NCBI GenBank assembly: GCA_963643505.1
Contig: CAVIKF010000003.1
Location: forward strand, 62,001 to 126,000
DNA length: 64,000 nt
Direction of reading: 5' to 3'
Source: CAVEFW01 sp963643505
GTDB taxonomy: Bacteria; Actinomycetota; Coriobacteriia; Coriobacteriales; Eggerthellaceae
Shown: in pieces, positions 33,870-41,440 of the stretch
Position numbering within the stretch: position 1 is the first letter of the stretch
Layout: every line of letters starts with the position of its first letter
Translations under genes and position numbers: made by a program
Notes under the pieces: generated by a model
What the model was told of the DNA's origin: nothing
Databases searched by the model: none
What the model saw: the letters and a program-made list of their open reading frames with translations, nothing else

Positions 33870-35573
33870 TTAGAGCAAGCCGAGAAATTGCCAATACGGA
33901 ACGCTTACGGCTAGGCCCAAAAGACAGATGAGCATGTAGAGGACGCAGTATTTCGCCATGTCGGCATGGCGTACCATCTCACCGTCAACACTGTAGTACG
34001 CGGCAAGGTAAACCGGGTTTTGATACAGGACGAACCACGGATTGACCACCGCGTAGACGGCGATGCCCACGACCCAGGGATTGATGCCTTGCGCCACCGC
34101 CAACGGGATGAGAAACACCATGACGATATTGACGTAGGCCATCTCGGAGACGATCACAAAGCGCATAAGGATCGTGATGACGCCGATGCCGAGGACAAAC
34201 GCATAGGGATTCGCAGCAAGCGATTGGAAGACGGGACCGGCCATGGCAACAATCCAATCCTGGATTCCCACGGCAGAAAACACGCTGGAAAGACCTATGG
34301 CGGTACCGATGAAGACGAGGGAGTCCCATGAGATATCGCTCTTGAAGTTCGCTTTCGTGATGACGCCGAAAGCCACCATGGCAACAAGGGCGACAAGCGC
34401 CACGATGTGCGAGGGAATGCCATGGAGGGGTTCCGTCACCCAAAGGGCAACGGTGACCAGGATGATCACGAGCATGATGCGCTCGCGGGCGGACATGGGA
34501 GCAGGCGACGCGCCCGTTGCCGCCGTTGCAGGCATCGCAGACACCGCGGCCCTTGCCGGCGGTGCAGGCGACGCGCCCGTTGCCGGCGGTGCAGGCGACG
34601 CGCCCGTTGCCGGTGCCGTATCCGTTGTAGTCACCGAGGTGGATGCCTTGCCGGATTCGAGGGCGACACCCGTCACAACCCCATCCCTCCCCTTTCGCGG
34701 GCGATAGAGGGCAACGATGGCAATGTAATTGAGCACGGTCACGACGATGAACCACGGGAGCGCGGCGAAGAACCAATGCAGCATGTCAAACTGGGTGCGG
34801 ACATCGTCAGGCAAAAGTCCCCAAAGGGCATAGCCGATGACACTTGCGGAGATGACGGCAGGCCCGATATTGCGCACACCTGCGAGCATGGCAAGGAAGA
34901 GTCCCTGCATCTCACGACCCTTGCGCTCGTACCCCATGGCGTCGCCCATGCTCATAGCGATAGGGGTCAACATGGCAGTCTTGGTTGCCAGGCTTGGCAC
35001 AAGGGGGCCGAGTATGGTTCCTACCGCCAAAAGACCGCCGACTTGGGCTTGGAAGGTGTTCGGGAAGATACGGATGATCGCCAACGCCATGCGCTTCATA
35101 AGCCCGCTGGTCTTCATGCCGGCACCGAGGGCAAAAGCAGCGATCAGCAACCACCACGTGCTCGTGGAGAACGCCGCGAACGATACACTGGAATCGACAC
35201 CGCCAAACACCGCGAACCCAACCACCATAAGCAGACCCGTGGCATATTCGGGCAAGACACCGCCGATCCACCACACGATCGCCCAGGCGAGGATCGCCAA
35301 ACACGTGACTCCTTGGGAAGAAAGACCCACGTTGCCGCAAGCGAGGTACACCGCGGCGCCGACAGCAAAGCCCAGGGCGGCTGCAATGAGCTTTTTGAGA
35401 TTGGGTTTGGATTTTGGCGCGGACGTTGGCTCGGGCGTAGGCGCGGGCGCGGGCTCGGACGCGGGCTCGGGCGTTGGCGCGGGCGCAGGCGCAGGCGCGG
35501 GCGCGGGCGCAGGCTCGGGCGCAGGCGTAGGCGCGGGCTCGGATTTGGATGATATGTCGGCGCGTTCCTCCAT
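33870..35573 (-). CDS. DASS/SLC13-type anion (dicarboxylate/sulfate) transporter
   Basis: 567 aa from the Met at 35573 (MEERADISS); upstream in-frame Mets have no better ribosome site. The cytosolic head is a long Pro-Ala/Pro-Glu repeat. About 12 membrane segments follow in two halves. Family features are STSTWWLLIAAFALGAGMKTSG, SLATKTAMLTPIAMSMGDAMG in the first half and WDSLVFIGTAIGLSSVFSAVG in the second. A loop of about 65 residues between halves has ATGASPAPP repeats. Sodium-coupled uptake of C4-dicarboxylates, citrate or sulfate is usual for the family; the substrate is not resolvable here. Confidence 0.85.
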   Translation of the reverse strand: MEERADISSKSEPAPTPAPEPAPAPAPAPAPAPTPEPASEPAPAPTPEPTSAPKSKPNLKKLIAAALGFAVGAAVYLACGNVGLSSQGVTCLAILAWAIVWWIGGVLPEYATGLLMVVGFAVFGGVDSSVSFAAFSTSTWWLLIAAFALGAGMKTSGLMKRMALAIIRIFPNTFQAQVGGLLAVGTILGPLVPSLATKTAMLTPIAMSMGDAMGYERKGREMQGLFLAMLAGVRNIGPAVISASVIGYALWGLLPDDVRTQFDMLHWFFAALPWFIVVTVLNYIAIVALYRPRKGRDGVVTGVALESGKASTSVTTTDTAPATGASPAPPATGASPAPPARAAVSAMPATAATGASPAPMSARERIMLVIILVTVALWVTEPLHGIPSHIVALVALVAMVAFGVITKANFKSDISWDSLVFIGTAIGLSSVFSAVGIQDWIVAMAGPVFQSLAANPYAFVLGIGVITILMRFVIVSEMAYVNIVMVFLIPLAVAQGINPWVVGIAVYAVVNPWFVLYQNPVYLAAYYSVDGEMVRHADMAKYCVLYMLICLLGLAVSVPYWQFLGLL

Positions 35574-35625
35574 ACGCTCGATTCTACCCCCGCTTGGAAG
35601 CATGTCAACAAACGAGCATGTCAAC

Positions 35626-35651
35626 AAAAAGGAGTCCCTTTGCGAGACTCC
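35626..35651 (-). terminator. rho-independent terminator after the nucleoside phosphorylase gene
   Basis: On the minus strand GGAGTC pairs with GACTCC, followed by TTTTTG. Part of it belongs to a 30-bp direct repeat whose other copy, nearer the gene, has lost one stem arm. Confidence 0.65.
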
Positions 35652-35741
35652 CGTTTTGCAAGGTTTCTCAAGCGCTTTCCTTGGAAGGTAGTGGTTCCGT
35701 TTTCGGTCTTCCTTTGCGAGACTCCCGTTTTGCAAGGTTTT
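35638..35741. repeat. 30-bp direct repeat pair after the phosphorylase gene
   Basis: CCTTTGCGAGACTCCCGTTT plus TGCAAGGTTT occurs at about 35637-35666 and 35711-35740, between the transporter and phosphorylase genes. Confidence 0.88.
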
Positions 35742-35749
35742 TTACAGGT

Positions 35750-36601
35750 TTACATACCCGAGACGATACCCCTCACGAGACGGCTGAAGTTCGCCTCAAC
35801 AGCTTTGGCGGCAGCCATGACCTCATCGCCGTCCGGGCTCGCGCCACCGACGCCGTCAACGCTGCCCACGCCAGCGGCCATGTTGCTCAAAAGGCTGATA
35901 CCGAGGACACGCATGCCCATCTGACGTGCGGCGATGACCTCTTCACACACACTCATGGCCACGGTGTCGGCACCCCAGGCACGGAACGCGCGAATCTCTG
36001 CCGGCGTCTCGAAGCTGCACCCGAGAAGGCCCAGATACACGCCTTCTTGCACCGGCACGTCCTCTTGCGCGGCCACACGCTTGGCAAGCTCGCGCAACTC
36101 GGGATCGAATGCATCGGTCATGCTGAAGAAACGCATGGTGAGCTTGGCGGCGGCGGGGTGAGCGGTGGGGTTGCGCCCGGTGAAGTTGATCTGGTCGCTC
36201 ATAATGCAGAACTCGCCGACATGGTAGCTCTCGTTGATCGCACCTGCGGCGTTGGTCGTGATGATCGTCTCGATCCCGATCTTGGACATGAGCCAGATCG
36301 GAAATGCAATGTCGAGGCTGGAATAGCCCTCATACGCATGAAGACGGCCCTGCATGGCAAGAACACACTTGCCGCCAAGATTTCCACACACGAAACGTCC
36401 CACATGAGCCCATGCGGTGCTGACGCACATGTTGGGAACCTCGCCGAAGGGGATGTAGACCGGGTCCTCTATCTCTTCCGCCAAAGGGTTCAAGCCGCTT
36501 CCCAAAACCAAACCGATGCGGGGCTTACGACCGTCAAGCCTCGCAACCAAGACCTCACGCGCTTCCTCAAGATATTCGACAAGTTTGCTCTCGTCTTCCA
36601 T
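35750..36601 (-). CDS. punA: purine nucleoside phosphorylase (PNP/MTAP family 2)
   Basis: 283 aa. It cleaves purine nucleosides with phosphate in salvage. Key blocks are IGLVLGSGLNPLA (phosphate loop), MQGRLHAYEGYSSLDIAFPI with the phosphate-binding residues, TNAAGAIN, SDQINFTGRNP, and FETPAEIRAFRAWGADTVAMS. Size matches trimeric PunA-type enzymes. Near the active site it has MSVCEEVIAA where most members have MSTVPEV, so specificity could be shifted. It is a single-gene unit convergent with nothing and divergent from the holin-like gene. Confidence 0.92.
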   Translation of the reverse strand: MEDESKLVEYLEEAREVLVARLDGRKPRIGLVLGSGLNPLAEEIEDPVYIPFGEVPNMCVSTAWAHVGRFVCGNLGGKCVLAMQGRLHAYEGYSSLDIAFPIWLMSKIGIETIITTNAAGAINESYHVGEFCIMSDQINFTGRNPTAHPAAAKLTMRFFSMTDAFDPELRELAKRVAAQEDVPVQEGVYLGLLGCSFETPAEIRAFRAWGADTVAMSVCEEVIAARQMGMRVLGISLLSNMAAGVGSVDGVGGASPDGDEVMAAAKAVEANFSRLVRGIVSGM

Positions 36602-36740
36602 AGCGCACCTCCACTAGTTGTTGTTTGCAATGGGCCTATTCTACTCTGGGATTGTTGATTTCGTATTGGGTTTGCCTCGGGTTTTGAAGTTCTTGCGACG
36701 TAGAGTATCCTTAAGGCAATAAACTGCGAAAGGAGCCACC

Positions 36741-37109
36741 ATGCAATGTATCATCAGATGGATCGCGGCGGTTATCGCCACGGCAGTCAGCGTCTTTCTC
36801 ATCCCCGGCGTCACCACGGTTGGCGGGGAAAGTGCTTGGGTCGCCCTCGCGATCTTCGGTCTCATTCTCGCGCTTGCCGACATGGTTGTGAAGCCAATCT
36901 TGAAGGTTTTGACCTTGCCGATCACGGTGTTGACCCTCGGTATCTTCTACCTGTTCATCAATGCGATCGTCCTGGTTATTGCATCCAACATCAGCGTCAG
37001 CCTCTTTGGGTGTGGCGTGCAGTTCAGCTCTTTGTTCACCGCCTTCCTCGCCTCCATCGTCATCAGCATCGTCGAGACCATCATCTCGGGTGTCCTCGGT
37101 AACAACTAG
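36741..37109 (+). CDS. phage-holin-like/YvlD family membrane protein
   Basis: 122 aa; AAAGGAG precedes the start. Four hydrophobic segments fill the chain. LADMVVKPILKVLTLPITVLTLGIFYLFINAI matches the phage_holin_4_2/YvlD family. Despite its name the family is chromosomal in many bacteria and linked to envelope stress; no phage genes are nearby. The last 18 coding bases plus stop are duplicated 65 bases downstream. Confidence 0.88.
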   Translation: MQCIIRWIAAVIATAVSVFLIPGVTTVGGESAWVALAIFGLILALADMVVKPILKVLTLPITVLTLGIFYLFINAIVLVIASNISVSLFGCGVQFSSLFTAFLASIVISIVETIISGVLGNN

Positions 37110-37183
37110 CCTCCGAACTTCAGCGATGCGTAAAAACATCGTCTGGCTTTTTGGACGTCCTCGACAACAACTAGCCTCAGACC
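37092..37183. repeat. 27-bp 3'-end duplication of the holin-like gene
   Basis: GTCCTCGGTAACAACTAGCC (gene end, 37092 onward) is matched at 37157-37183 by GTCCTCGACAACAACTAGCC. Both copies contain the in-frame stop TAG. The rest of the gap to prmC has C-rich CGCCTGCCC repeats. Confidence 0.85.
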
Positions 37184-37383
37184 AGTCACTGACCAGGTCG
37201 TTTCGACGATTTCGCAACCCGCCTGCTCGCATGCCCGCGTTCCCCCCTCCCGCCTGCCCGCGCCCCCCTGCCCACCTTCCCTCCTTCCCGCCTGCCCACC
37301 ATGTCTAGGAGAATCCGAAAGACTCATTGTGGCTGTTGGGTGGTATGCTTGCTCAGGCACGTCTCGAGATTGAAGGAGGACAC

Positions 37384-38550
37384 GTGAGCGGCAGGACATG
37401 GACCGTCAAGGAAATGCTTGACTGGTGTGAGGAATACCTCTCAAGCAAAGGTGACGAGAATCCTCGCGTCTCTGCGCAAAGCATCGTTTCCCAGGTCGCC
37501 GGCATGTCCCGTATCGAGCTCTTCATGAATTTCGACAAGGAGCTTACGCCTGAACAACTCGACACCATGCGCCCGCACGTGAAGCGGCGTGGAGCGGGCG
37601 AACCCCTGCAGTACATCCTCGGCGTTGCGCCGTTTCGCTACCTCGACATCAAGGTCAGGCCCGGCGTCCTTATCCCCCGCCCTGAGACCGAGGTCTTGGT
37701 AAGCGAGGTATTGGCCGCCTTGCCCCCGATGCAACGTCGCGTGGCAACCGACTCTCAGGTCAACGAATATGACGGCGCCGCGATGATTGAGAGCCTTCGT
37801 GTCGCGGCGGCAAGCGGCTCCAATGCGGCGACAACAAACGGCTCCGACGCGAAGACTGGCCACGACGACGATGCGGCGATCGGCTCCGACGACAGCCACG
37901 ACGACGGCGCGGAGACCGGCCACAACAAGGCAGCGGCAAGCGACCCCGACGAGGCGACGACCGGCTCCAATGCGGCAACAACAAGCGACCCCGACGCGGC
38001 TGCCGCACAATCCCCCGCTTTTGACGGATTCCTTCTCGCCGATATCTGCACGGGTTCTGGATGTATCGCGTGTTCCATAGCGACTGAGCGTCCCGACATC
38101 CGCGTGATCGCCACCGATCTGTCCGACGAGGCGGTCGCCCTTGCCAAGGAAAACGTCGCATCCGCAGGCGTCGCTGATCGCGTCGGCGTGCTTCAAGGCG
38201 ACCTCGGCGCCCCTATCGAGCTCGTCCGCCCCGCATTCATGGGTACCTTCGACGCGATTGTGAGCAACCCGCCATACATCCCTTCCGCCGTGCTCGCTGA
38301 CCTCCCTGACGAAGTGGCTGGCTTTGAGCCCAAACTGGCCCTTGACGGCGGCGACGATGGGCTCCTTATCTTTCGTCGCCTCACCCCTTGGGCACATCGA
38401 GCCCTTAAATCTGGAGGAGTTTACGCATGTGAGCTCCATGAGACTTGCCTTGACGAGGCTGCCGCATTCGCCGAACAGGTTGGGTTCTCCACCACCCGCA
38501 TCGTCAACGACCTTGCCGGTCGCCCCCGCGTCCTGATCTGTCGAGCATAG
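37384..38550 (+). CDS. prmC: peptide chain release factor N5-glutamine methyltransferase with low-complexity insertion
   Basis: 388 aa from GTG (AAGGAGG 6 bases upstream). PrmC methylates the GGQ glutamine of release factors. N-terminal helical domain: VKEMLDWCEEYLSSKG. Core: RRGAGEPLQYILGVAPFRYLD, PGVLIPRPETEVLV, then after an insertion DICTGSGCIACSIA (SAM site) and VSNPPYIPS (catalytic NPPY). Between residues about 116 and 211, where related enzymes have only a short link, there is a stretch rich in Gly, Ser, Asp, Thr and Ala with near-repeats (GSNAATTNGSDAKTGHD). All catalytic motifs are intact, so the enzyme is probably active. Confidence 0.95.
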   Translation: MSGRTWTVKEMLDWCEEYLSSKGDENPRVSAQSIVSQVAGMSRIELFMNFDKELTPEQLDTMRPHVKRRGAGEPLQYILGVAPFRYLDIKVRPGVLIPRPETEVLVSEVLAALPPMQRRVATDSQVNEYDGAAMIESLRVAAASGSNAATTNGSDAKTGHDDDAAIGSDDSHDDGAETGHNKAAASDPDEATTGSNAATTSDPDAAAAQSPAFDGFLLADICTGSGCIACSIATERPDIRVIATDLSDEAVALAKENVASAGVADRVGVLQGDLGAPIELVRPAFMGTFDAIVSNPPYIPSAVLADLPDEVAGFEPKLALDGGDDGLLIFRRLTPWAHRALKSGGVYACELHETCLDEAAAFAEQVGFSTTRIVNDLAGRPRVLICRA

Positions 38551-38552
38551 GG

Positions 38553-38640
38553 CTCCTCGTTGCCCCCAGCCTCGTTGCCCCCAGCCTCGCTGCTCCTAGC
38601 CCCCCAACCTCTAGCCCCGCTGCTCCGCCGATCGAAGACA
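38553..38640. repeat. short repeats after prmC
   Basis: CCTCGTTGCCCCCAG occurs twice, followed by related GCTGCTCCTAGCCCC units, directly after the stop codon in the convergent prmC/prfA gap. The prfA side has AACCCCTAG twice, one holding the prfA stop. Confidence 0.8.
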
Positions 38641-38747
38641 ACCATAAGCAGGGGGCATTCCCTGCGTGTAGCAAGCAATGCCCCATGAAACGAATTGCGT
38701 ATTGAAGCCAACAAGGGCGACGGGTCCCCCAACCCCTAGTTCAACCC

Positions 38748-39809
38748 CTAGTCGACAGCCTCGGCAAGTTTTTGCGCTCGATCGGCAGCCTGAAGCGCGG
38801 TGATAACATCGCCCAAGAGGTTACCTTCGAGAACGCCGGTATAGGTGGAATTGAAACCGATGCGGTGGTCGGTCACGCGATCCTGCGGGCCGTTGTAGGT
38901 ACGAATCTTCTCAGAGCGATCGCCGGAGCCGATTTGGGCAAGACGCTTGGCTCCCTCGGCGGCCTGTTGCTCGGCAAGCATCTTCTCGTACAGGCGCGCG
39001 CGCAAAACAGCCATAGCGGCGATCTTGTTCTGTAATTGGCTTTTCTGGTCCTGGGATTGGACGACGAGGCCGGTCGGAAGGTGGGTGATGCGAACCGCGG
39101 AGTCGGTGGTGTTAACACACTGACCGCCCGGACCACCTGCGCGGTACACGTCAATACGGAGATCGTTTTGGTTGATCTCGACATCGACCTCGTCGGCCTC
39201 AGGCAAGACGGCAACCGTAGCCGTAGACGTCTGGATACGACCTTGGGACTCGGTCTTCGGGACGCGCTGGACACGATGCACGCCCGACTCGAACTTCATG
39301 ACGGAGTAGACGCGGTCACCCTTGACCTTGAACTGGATCTTGGCATAGCCGCCAGCCTCAGAAGGTTGGACATCGAGAAGCTCTTTTTTCCAACCCTGGG
39401 AAGAGATAAAACGATCGTACATCTTGTAGAGGTCGCCCGCAAAAATCTTCGCCTCGTCACCGCCGGCAGCACCGCGAATCTCGACAATGATGTCCTTCTC
39501 GTCAGCCGGGTCGGCCGGAATCAGCATGAACTTGATATCCTCTTCGAGTTTCGGAAGCTTCCCGTCGATCTCGGCGATCTCCTCTTGGGCAAACTCCTTC
39601 ATATCGGGGTCGGCGAGCATCTCCTTGGCGGCCTCCAAGTCATCGAGAGCACCGATGTACTCCCGTGCTGCCGCGACGAGCGGACCTTGGGAAGCGTATT
39701 CCTTCGCAAGGCGGTTGTACTCCTTTTGGTTGCCCAAGACCTCGGGGTCGCCCATACGGACCTGCAGGTCCTCGTAGGCAAGAATGATCTTCTCAAGCTT
39801 GTCACGCAT
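38748..39809 (-). CDS. prfA: peptide chain release factor 1
   Basis: 353 aa. RF1 ends translation at UAA and [22 protein letters not shown] carries the codon-reading tripeptide (P-K-T here; P-A-T or P-V-T are usual in this place). [21 protein letters not shown] contains the GGQ catalytic motif that PrmC methylates. Length is normal. It is convergent with prmC rather than in the common prfA-prmC operon order. Confidence 0.96.
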   Translation of the reverse strand: MRDKLEKIILAYEDLQVRMGDPEVLGNQKEYNRLAKEYASQGPLVAAAREYIGALDDLEAAKEMLADPDMKEFAQEEIAEIDGKLPKLEEDIKFMLIPADPADEKDIIVEIRGAAGGDEAKIFAGDLYKMYDRFISSQGWKKELLDVQPSEAGGYAKIQFKVKGDRVYSVMKFESGVHRVQRVPKTESQGRIQTSTATVAVLPEADEVDVEINQNDLRIDVYRAGGPGGQCVNTTDSAVRITHLPTGLVVQSQDQKSQLQNKIAAMAVLRARLYEKMLAEQQAAEGAKRLAQIGSGDRSEKIRTYNGPQDRVTDHRIGFNSTYTGVLEGNLLGDVITALQAADRAQKLAEAVD

Positions 39810-39888
39810 CGTCAGCTCTCCTTATATGCTCTCCAACAAACGAATTTCTCCAACAAACGAAATGCCATCATGTTCAATATTCTTTGCC

Positions 39889-40000
39889 AACCGGCTCTCG
39901 CATCGCGACCGGGTGCGCCCTGCCAACCGGTTTTCGCATCGCGGCCGGGTGCGCGCCCTGCCAATCGGCTCTCATGCCGCGGCCGGATGGCGCGCCCTCG
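39889..40000. repeat. 36-40-bp tandem repeat, three units, ending at the trxA stop
   Basis: Three degenerate units beginning CCAACCGGCTCTCGCATCGC, CCAACCGGTTTTCGCATCGC and CCAATCGGCTCTCATGCCGC lie end to end between prfA and trxA. The last abuts the trxA stop codon. Confidence 0.88.
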
Positions 40001-40312
40001 CTAGGACAAAACCAACGCCTCGATCTTGTCCTTGCCCACGGCTCCGACAAGTTGCCCCACGGGTTGGCCGCCCTTGAAAAGCATCATGCACGGAACCGCG
40101 TTGATGTGGTAGCGCATGGCAAGCTCACGATCGTTGTCGATGTCGAGGGTATAGACGGCAACACGACCCGCCTGCTCCTCTGCGACTTGGGCAATCAACG
40201 GAGCAACCATGCGGCAAGGACCACACCATGTCGCAGAAAAATCAACCAAGACGGGGATGGCGGAATCGAGCACCTTCTCCTGGAAATCAGCACCGGTTAC
40301 AACTTCGCTCAT
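40001..40312 (-). CDS. trxA: thioredoxin
   Basis: 103 aa. VDFSATWCGPCRMVAPL holds the WCGPC redox centre; the cis-Pro is in INAVPCMMLFKGG, where the residue after Pro is Cys rather than the common Thr. DNDRELAMRYHI is also typical. Cytosolic disulfide reductase. A tandem array follows its stop. Confidence 0.96.
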   Translation of the reverse strand: MSEVVTGADFQEKVLDSAIPVLVDFSATWCGPCRMVAPLIAQVAEEQAGRVAVYTLDIDNDRELAMRYHINAVPCMMLFKGGQPVGQLVGAVGKDKIEALVLS

Positions 40313-40573
40313 GATCTCTCCTCACTCGTTGCCCGCCTCATAGCGGGACTTTTTCTCTTCCCACAAGCGTGGGATATCGTCAATCGCTCCCCTACAGCCC
40401 CAACTCAGATGCCCTGTAGCGTGCGGGTTCGCTCCCCTACAGCCTCAACAGCGGATAAGCCGTGAGCGTACAGGCCGAAATCGCCAGAACGCCGCCCCAG
40501 GTGAGGCGGCGTATGCTGCAATCATTCCCGTCTAGGACGGGCACCACCCACAATCGTCGAGAAGTGTGGACGT
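40313..40573. other. intergenic region with hairpins
   Basis: CGCTCCCCTACAGCC occurs at about 40385 and 40430. Hairpins CGCCGCC/GGCGGCG (40490-40512) and CCCGTC/GACGGG (40527-40541) lie downstream of the zinc-ribbon gene and could end its transcript, but neither has a T tract. Confidence 0.45.
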
Positions 40574-41071
40574 TTAGGCGTTTTGCTCGGGGTGAGCCGG
40601 GCGGTTTGCCTGTTGCGGACGCGGACGCTGGCGACGGCGCCCACCTGCAACCTGCGTTGCGCAGTAAGGGCACACCTGCCAGTGGGGATCAAGCGCACGA
40701 TGGCAATTCGGGCACATGTTCTTCAGGCGCGTATGGCAATTCGGACACAACACGTAATCAGCCTCAACAGGATAACCGCAGTTGCCGCACTCGCCGTATT
40801 TTTTGAGCTCGCGCTGCTTGAGGGCGATCTCGAGTTCCTGCTCGTCCTGATCGATGCGATACAGCGGCGGACGGAGGAAGCAATAGGCAACGACGCCGAC
40901 AATCGGAATCAAAGCCACGATGGTCCAAACCGGCCAAATCGTACCGCGGAGGTACGCATCGCGCGCCGTCCAAAGAACGGACAGCACATACAGAATGGCA
41001 AGAAGGGCCAACGCAATGGTGCAGGCCATTTGGACTTCAGGCGTCCACAAAGAAGCTAAAAGATCGCTCAT
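40574..41071 (-). CDS. membrane protein with PLDc_N-like segment and double zinc ribbon
   Basis: 165 aa from ATG 41071 (GGGGAAACTG upstream). Two membrane helices: MACTIALALLAILYVLSVL and WPVWTIVALIPIVGVVAYCF, the latter in a PLDc_N-like context (LRGTIWPVW, FLRPP). After a charged helix come two zinc ribbons, CGNCGYPVEADYVLCPNC and CPNCHRALDPHWQVCPYC, and a basic Arg/Gln/Pro tail. Its role is unknown; soluble zinc ribbons beneath a membrane anchor suggest a protein- or nucleic-acid-binding adaptor. Confidence 0.85.
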   Translation of the reverse strand: MSDLLASLWTPEVQMACTIALALLAILYVLSVLWTARDAYLRGTIWPVWTIVALIPIVGVVAYCFLRPPLYRIDQDEQELEIALKQRELKKYGECGNCGYPVEADYVLCPNCHTRLKNMCPNCHRALDPHWQVCPYCATQVAGGRRRQRPRPQQANRPAHPEQNA

Positions 41072-41199
41072 CAGTTTCCCCAAATACTCGTATTGCAAAA
41101 CCGGCGCAACGCGCACTGCGGTACGGGCCGAGCCCATACGGTGACCTATTATACACGACCGCTTCTCCTCAACCCGCGGCATGACAAGTTTATGGTCGC

Positions 41200-41310
41200 C
41201 AAAGCCTACGCCCGCAAAACAGTATCAACAGAACGCAAGGCGGCAACCCGCTACTTACAAAGGGGCAACCTGCCACCCGCAAGGCGGCAACCCGCCACCC
41301 GCAATGCGGC
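41200..41310. repeat. GGCGGCAACCCGC-type repeats downstream of valS
   Basis: Four degenerate copies of AAGGCGGCAACCCGC lie between the valS terminator and the next gene's upstream region. Confidence 0.75.
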
Positions 41311-41312
41311 AA

Positions 41313-41340
41313 CAAAAAAGGGACCGCACGAAACGGTCCC
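41313..41340 (-). terminator. rho-independent terminator of the tig-clpP-clpX-valS group
   Basis: On the minus strand GGGACCG pairs with CGGTCCC across a 7-base loop, followed by TTTTTTG. It lies about 65 bases after the valS stop and beyond the duplicated gene end. Confidence 0.93.
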
Positions 41341-41366
41341 TGGAGCCACGATACGATTTCGAGCAA

Positions 41367-41440
41367 AGCTAGGCGAGCTCGGCAATCCGGGTGGTGAGCT
41401 TGGGCTAGGCGAGCTCGGCAATCTGGATGGCGAGCTTGGA
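41367..41440. repeat. 3'-end duplication of valS including the stop codon
   Basis: The last codons of valS (41404-41440) are repeated at 41367-41403 with few substitutions. In frame the copy encodes KLTTRIAELA then stop, versus KLAIQIAELA then stop in the gene. Confidence 0.93.

Noticed and set aside
36741..37109. Prophage holin
   Set aside because: The family is mostly chromosomal and no phage gene lies nearby.
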